Made by a program: the position numbers and the translations under genes
NCBI GenBank assembly: GCA_017400025.1
Contig: JAFQAF010000132.1
Span: 1-7,651 of the forward strand
Length of the DNA: 7,651 nucleotides
Reading direction: 5' to 3'
From: Oscillospiraceae bacterium
GTDB lineage: Bacteria; Bacillota_A; Clostridia; Oscillospirales; Ruminococcaceae
Part shown: positions 5,730 to 7,651 of the stretch, piece after piece
How the letters are laid out: each line of letters begins with the position of its first letter
How positions within the stretch are numbered: position 1 is the stretch's first letter
Notes under the pieces: generated by a model
What the model saw: only the letters and a program-made list of their open reading frames with translations
What the model was told of the DNA's origin: nothing
Databases searched by the model: none

Positions 5730-7460
5730 CTATTCCACAATATCCAGCATCATCCAGAATGTATCCTGTTCATGTGCCGGGTTTCCGGTATATACATCAA
5801 GCACAGCGATATAGTCTTCGTTTATATCTGCGCATGCAAGAATATTTTCCACACCGTCTCTTTCAAAGTAACTCATCATAAAGCTGTGGCCGCTGAGGGA
5901 ATAGCTGTAGTTTCCTTCCTTCACTGTCCAGCCGTTCTGTGTGTAGCTGTCTTTCTGGCTTTCCATATAGTGCCAGGCTTCCGGCTCTGAGACACCTTCA
6001 TAAGTGATGTGGTTTTTGTTTACATAGTAAACATACATTTCTGCCCCTGTTTCATCATTGACAACACAGAAATCGGCAATGGCCCACAGCCAGTTGAAAT
6101 CCGCTTCACTGCCGTTGAGGAAGCTTTCCTTTCCTTCCCGGTTATAAAGATAGTCCAGCAGGCTTTCCTCCAGCGGTGCTGACCTCCAGCCTTCCGGAAC
6201 TGTCAGCCCTATGCCCGATACTTCATTGTAAAAATGCTTTGTTCCGCTGTCATAAGTGCCCAGTTTCATGGCAGTTTCCACATCATTTTCCTTTTCAAGT
6301 GCAGACAGCACCTTCCGGGCAGTGGTATCCTCCCTGGTTATACATCTGATAATTGCAACGTAATCTTCATTAAGCCGTGCAAATGCCAGATAACCTTTGG
6401 CGGAGTTTTCATCTTCTGTATCTTCGTTGTGTTTGACTGTGCTGAAAGTTCTGCCGAACAGCTCCATTTCGCCTGCGTTCATTGCATGCCGTCTGCCGTC
6501 TGAATTTGCATCGTCAATGTAATTCTGTACTATTTCGTCCACAGACATACAGTAATATTCCGGTGAAGCTTTTGTGTTTATGTATCTTACATCAACGGCA
6601 CTGCCATTTTCTGAATCGTATGCCATAAAGTCAGGAAGCATACCTATGCCTGCCCACTGTTCAGGACTGAAACTGTCAATTTTCAGAGTAGAATCGCCAT
6701 AGAAATATTCCATGGTACGTTCTTCTGTGGCAATTTCCCATCCGGCCGGGGCATCATAGAAAATGCCGGTGGTTTCATTGGTGATTCTGTTCAGTGTTTC
6801 ATTGTAAACAGCACGGCCCGGTACATTTTCCGGTGATGCAGTTTCAACGCCGCCTGACAGCATATCGGAAAGATATTTCACCGGGTGACCGGAAGCGGTT
6901 GTGAAAATCATATTCACACAGTATGTTTCATCCAGTGCACGTATGGCAAGATACTGCGTACTGTCATCATTTTTTATAGTGCCCATTCTGTATGTCCGGC
7001 CGCCGATTTCCACCTCTGACATCCGGCTGTTATAGTTGTTTTCAAAAATGACTGCGGTGTTTTCCACCAGCTGCAGTGCTGCATTTTCCCGTGTGATTTC
7101 TGCACCGGCCTTGTCCAGAACTGTCTGTGCATTTTCGATAAAGACAATAACATTGTTGCCTTTTCCGTCCATGGCTATCACATCATAGATAACCTCCATT
7201 GCGGAAAAATCCTCTGCAGTCAAAGCATGCATTTCTTCTGCTGTAATACCGCCGAAATACCCATCTGCCATAAGGGCATCATCATATTTTTCCCAGCCCC
7301 GGGGCAGTGTCACTGTAATGCCTGTATACCGGTTTGAAAGCGTTCTGCCGTCTTCGCTCACTGTGCTGCGGCTGACAGCAGGAGACTTTGCACCTCCGCC
7401 GCAGGAAACAAGCAGAAATGCCATAACCAGTGCTGAAACAATTGCTGTAATTTTTTTCAT
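5730..7460 (-). CDS. Predicted lipoprotein with three tandem divergent repeats, function unknown
   Basis: 576 residues. A lipoprotein signal is clear: MKK, a hydrophobic stretch (5-18) and lipobox LVSC with Cys20, followed by GGG. The protein should be anchored to the outer face of the membrane. The mature part is three copies of a roughly 160-185-residue unit starting near residues 43, 228 and 412. Each opens with a related strand and GW turn: TGITVTLPRGW (46-56), TGIFYDAPAGW (231-241) and SGIGLTVPEGW (415-425). The units close with LDETYCVNMIF (176-186), LNEDYVAIIRC (363-373) and INEDYIAVLDV (546-556). The G-[IF]-x-V-P-x-GW opening recalls Mog1/PsbP-like folds of bacterial lipoproteins; this is a resemblance only. 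Start ATG 7460-7458 has GGAGAG upstream. It has its own promoter and terminator, so it is a single-gene unit. No enzyme motif recognised. Confidence 0.85.
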   Translation of the reverse strand: MKKITAIVSALVMAFLLVSCGGGAKSPAVSRSTVSEDGRTLSNRYTGITVTLPRGWEKYDDALMADGYFGGITAEEMHALTAEDFSAMEVIYDVIAMDGKGNNVIVFIENAQTVLDKAGAEITRENAALQLVENTAVIFENNYNSRMSEVEIGGRTYRMGTIKNDDSTQYLAIRALDETYCVNMIFTTASGHPVKYLSDMLSGGVETASPENVPGRAVYNETLNRITNETTGIFYDAPAGWEIATEERTMEYFYGDSTLKIDSFSPEQWAGIGMLPDFMAYDSENGSAVDVRYINTKASPEYYCMSVDEIVQNYIDDANSDGRRHAMNAGEMELFGRTFSTVKHNEDTEDENSAKGYLAFARLNEDYVAIIRCITREDTTARKVLSALEKENDVETAMKLGTYDSGTKHFYNEVSGIGLTVPEGWRSAPLEESLLDYLYNREGKESFLNGSEADFNWLWAIADFCVVNDETGAEMYVYYVNKNHITYEGVSEPEAWHYMESQKDSYTQNGWTVKEGNYSYSLSGHSFMMSYFERDGVENILACADINEDYIAVLDVYTGNPAHEQDTFWMMLDIVE

Positions 7461-7490
7461 AATTCTCTCCGTAAGTATGTTATTGATTAA

Positions 7491-7519
7491 ATTTTACTCC
7501 TGTGGGAATAAACAGTCAA
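7491..7519 (-). promoter_or_regulatory. Sigma-A-type promoter for the lipoprotein gene
   Basis: On the minus strand, a -35 TTGACT (complement of 7514-7519) and a -10 TAAAAT (complement of 7491-7496) are spaced by exactly 17 bp. The predicted start is near 7484, leaving a leader of only about 24 nt that contains the GGAGAG ribosome binding site. It lies immediately after the upstream gene's terminator, so the lipoprotein is expected to be transcribed independently. Confidence 0.75.
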
Positions 7520-7533
7520 TCATAAAAACAAAA

Positions 7534-7559
7534 ATCCCCTCTCCGCATGGAAAGGGGAT
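7534..7559 (-). terminator. Intrinsic terminator of the upstream S1-like gene
   Basis: Arms 7534-7544 and 7549-7559 form an 11-bp stem with one G-U wobble on the minus-strand RNA and a 4-nt loop. On that strand it is followed by T5-G-T5, a textbook rho-independent tail. It begins about 19 bases past the stop codon of the gene at the right edge. Confidence 0.9.
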
Positions 7560-7577
7560 ATGATTGCTTTTTAAAGA

Positions 7578-7651
7578 TTATTCAGCTGTTTCTTCTGCGG
7601 CTTCTTCTTTTACTGGTGGTTCCATTGTCTGTTTGATAGACAGGGAAACAC
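7578..7651 (-). CDS. C-terminal end of a probable S1 RNA-binding-domain protein (partial)
   Basis: Only the last 23 codons are inside the window; the rest lies past base 7651. The visible residues begin VSLSIKQT, which matches the final strand of an S1 domain (typical ending kisLSiKq). They continue into an acidic Glu/Ala/Pro-rich tail ending at a TAA stop (7580-7578). Such tails are common in ribosomal protein S1 homologues and in the IspH-S1 fusions of Clostridia. The choice between these, or another S1 protein, cannot be made from so short a stretch. The other two minus-strand frames also reach stops here but give no recognisable sequence. A strong terminator right after supports a real gene end. 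Confidence 0.6.
   Translation of the reverse strand, partial: VSLSIKQTMEPPVKEEAAEETAE

Noticed and set aside
1..7651. CRISPR array, tRNA or rRNA genes, insertion sequences, phage or defence genes
   Set aside because: No regularly spaced repeats, no tRNA cloverleaf or rRNA sequence recognised, and no transposase or integrase motifs in any frame.

Overview
The window is a dense bacterial segment in which every supported gene lies on the minus strand, so transcription runs from high to low coordinates. Codon use, strong GGAGG-type ribosome binding sites, sigma-A-like promoters, U-tailed terminators and the trmN6-rsmI neighbourhood (compare yabB/yabC of Bacillus) point to a Firmicutes genome. 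It is most likely an anaerobic gut Clostridia member of the Ruminococcaceae/Oscillospiraceae type. That placement is inference: there is no rRNA or species marker here.

Layout in transcription order: (1) 7651-7578, the last 23 codons of a protein that looks like it ends in an S1 RNA-binding domain, followed by a strong terminator (7534-7559). (2) A promoter (7491-7519) drives a 576-residue lipoprotein made of three divergent tandem repeats (7460-5730), closed by a terminator (5685-5709). (3) A near-consensus promoter (5600-5628) starts a compact five-gene operon: rpe (ribulose-phosphate 3-epimerase), rnfD-like, rnfE-like, rnfA-like and a membrane-anchored DUF4015-type putative glycoside hydrolase. 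Junctions are +16, -1, -8 and +12 nt. The operon ends at a hairpin (1151-1183). (4) trmN6 (tRNA adenine methyltransferase) and, after an 83-nt AT-rich gap, rsmI (16S rRNA methyltransferase), which runs off the left edge.

The most interesting part is the rnf-like module. Only the three integral membrane subunits D, E and A are present, tightly overlapping. RnfC, RnfG and RnfB, the subunits that deal with NADH and ferredoxin, are missing from the locus. By eye-alignment to remembered RnfA/RnfE sequences, all four cysteines that hold the intramembrane [2Fe-2S] cluster are replaced (RnfA Val25 and Ser127; RnfE Ala37 and Pro120). The covalent-FMN motif of RnfD keeps the Thr but has lost most of the flavin-transferase signature. 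RnfD also carries a charged tail of about 108 residues, and RnfE has an extended soluble N-terminus. The locus may therefore encode a divergent Rnf/Nqr-derived membrane complex that no longer carries electrons by the known route, co-transcribed with a cell-envelope protein. Whether it works with a canonical Rnf complex elsewhere in the genome cannot be seen from this window.
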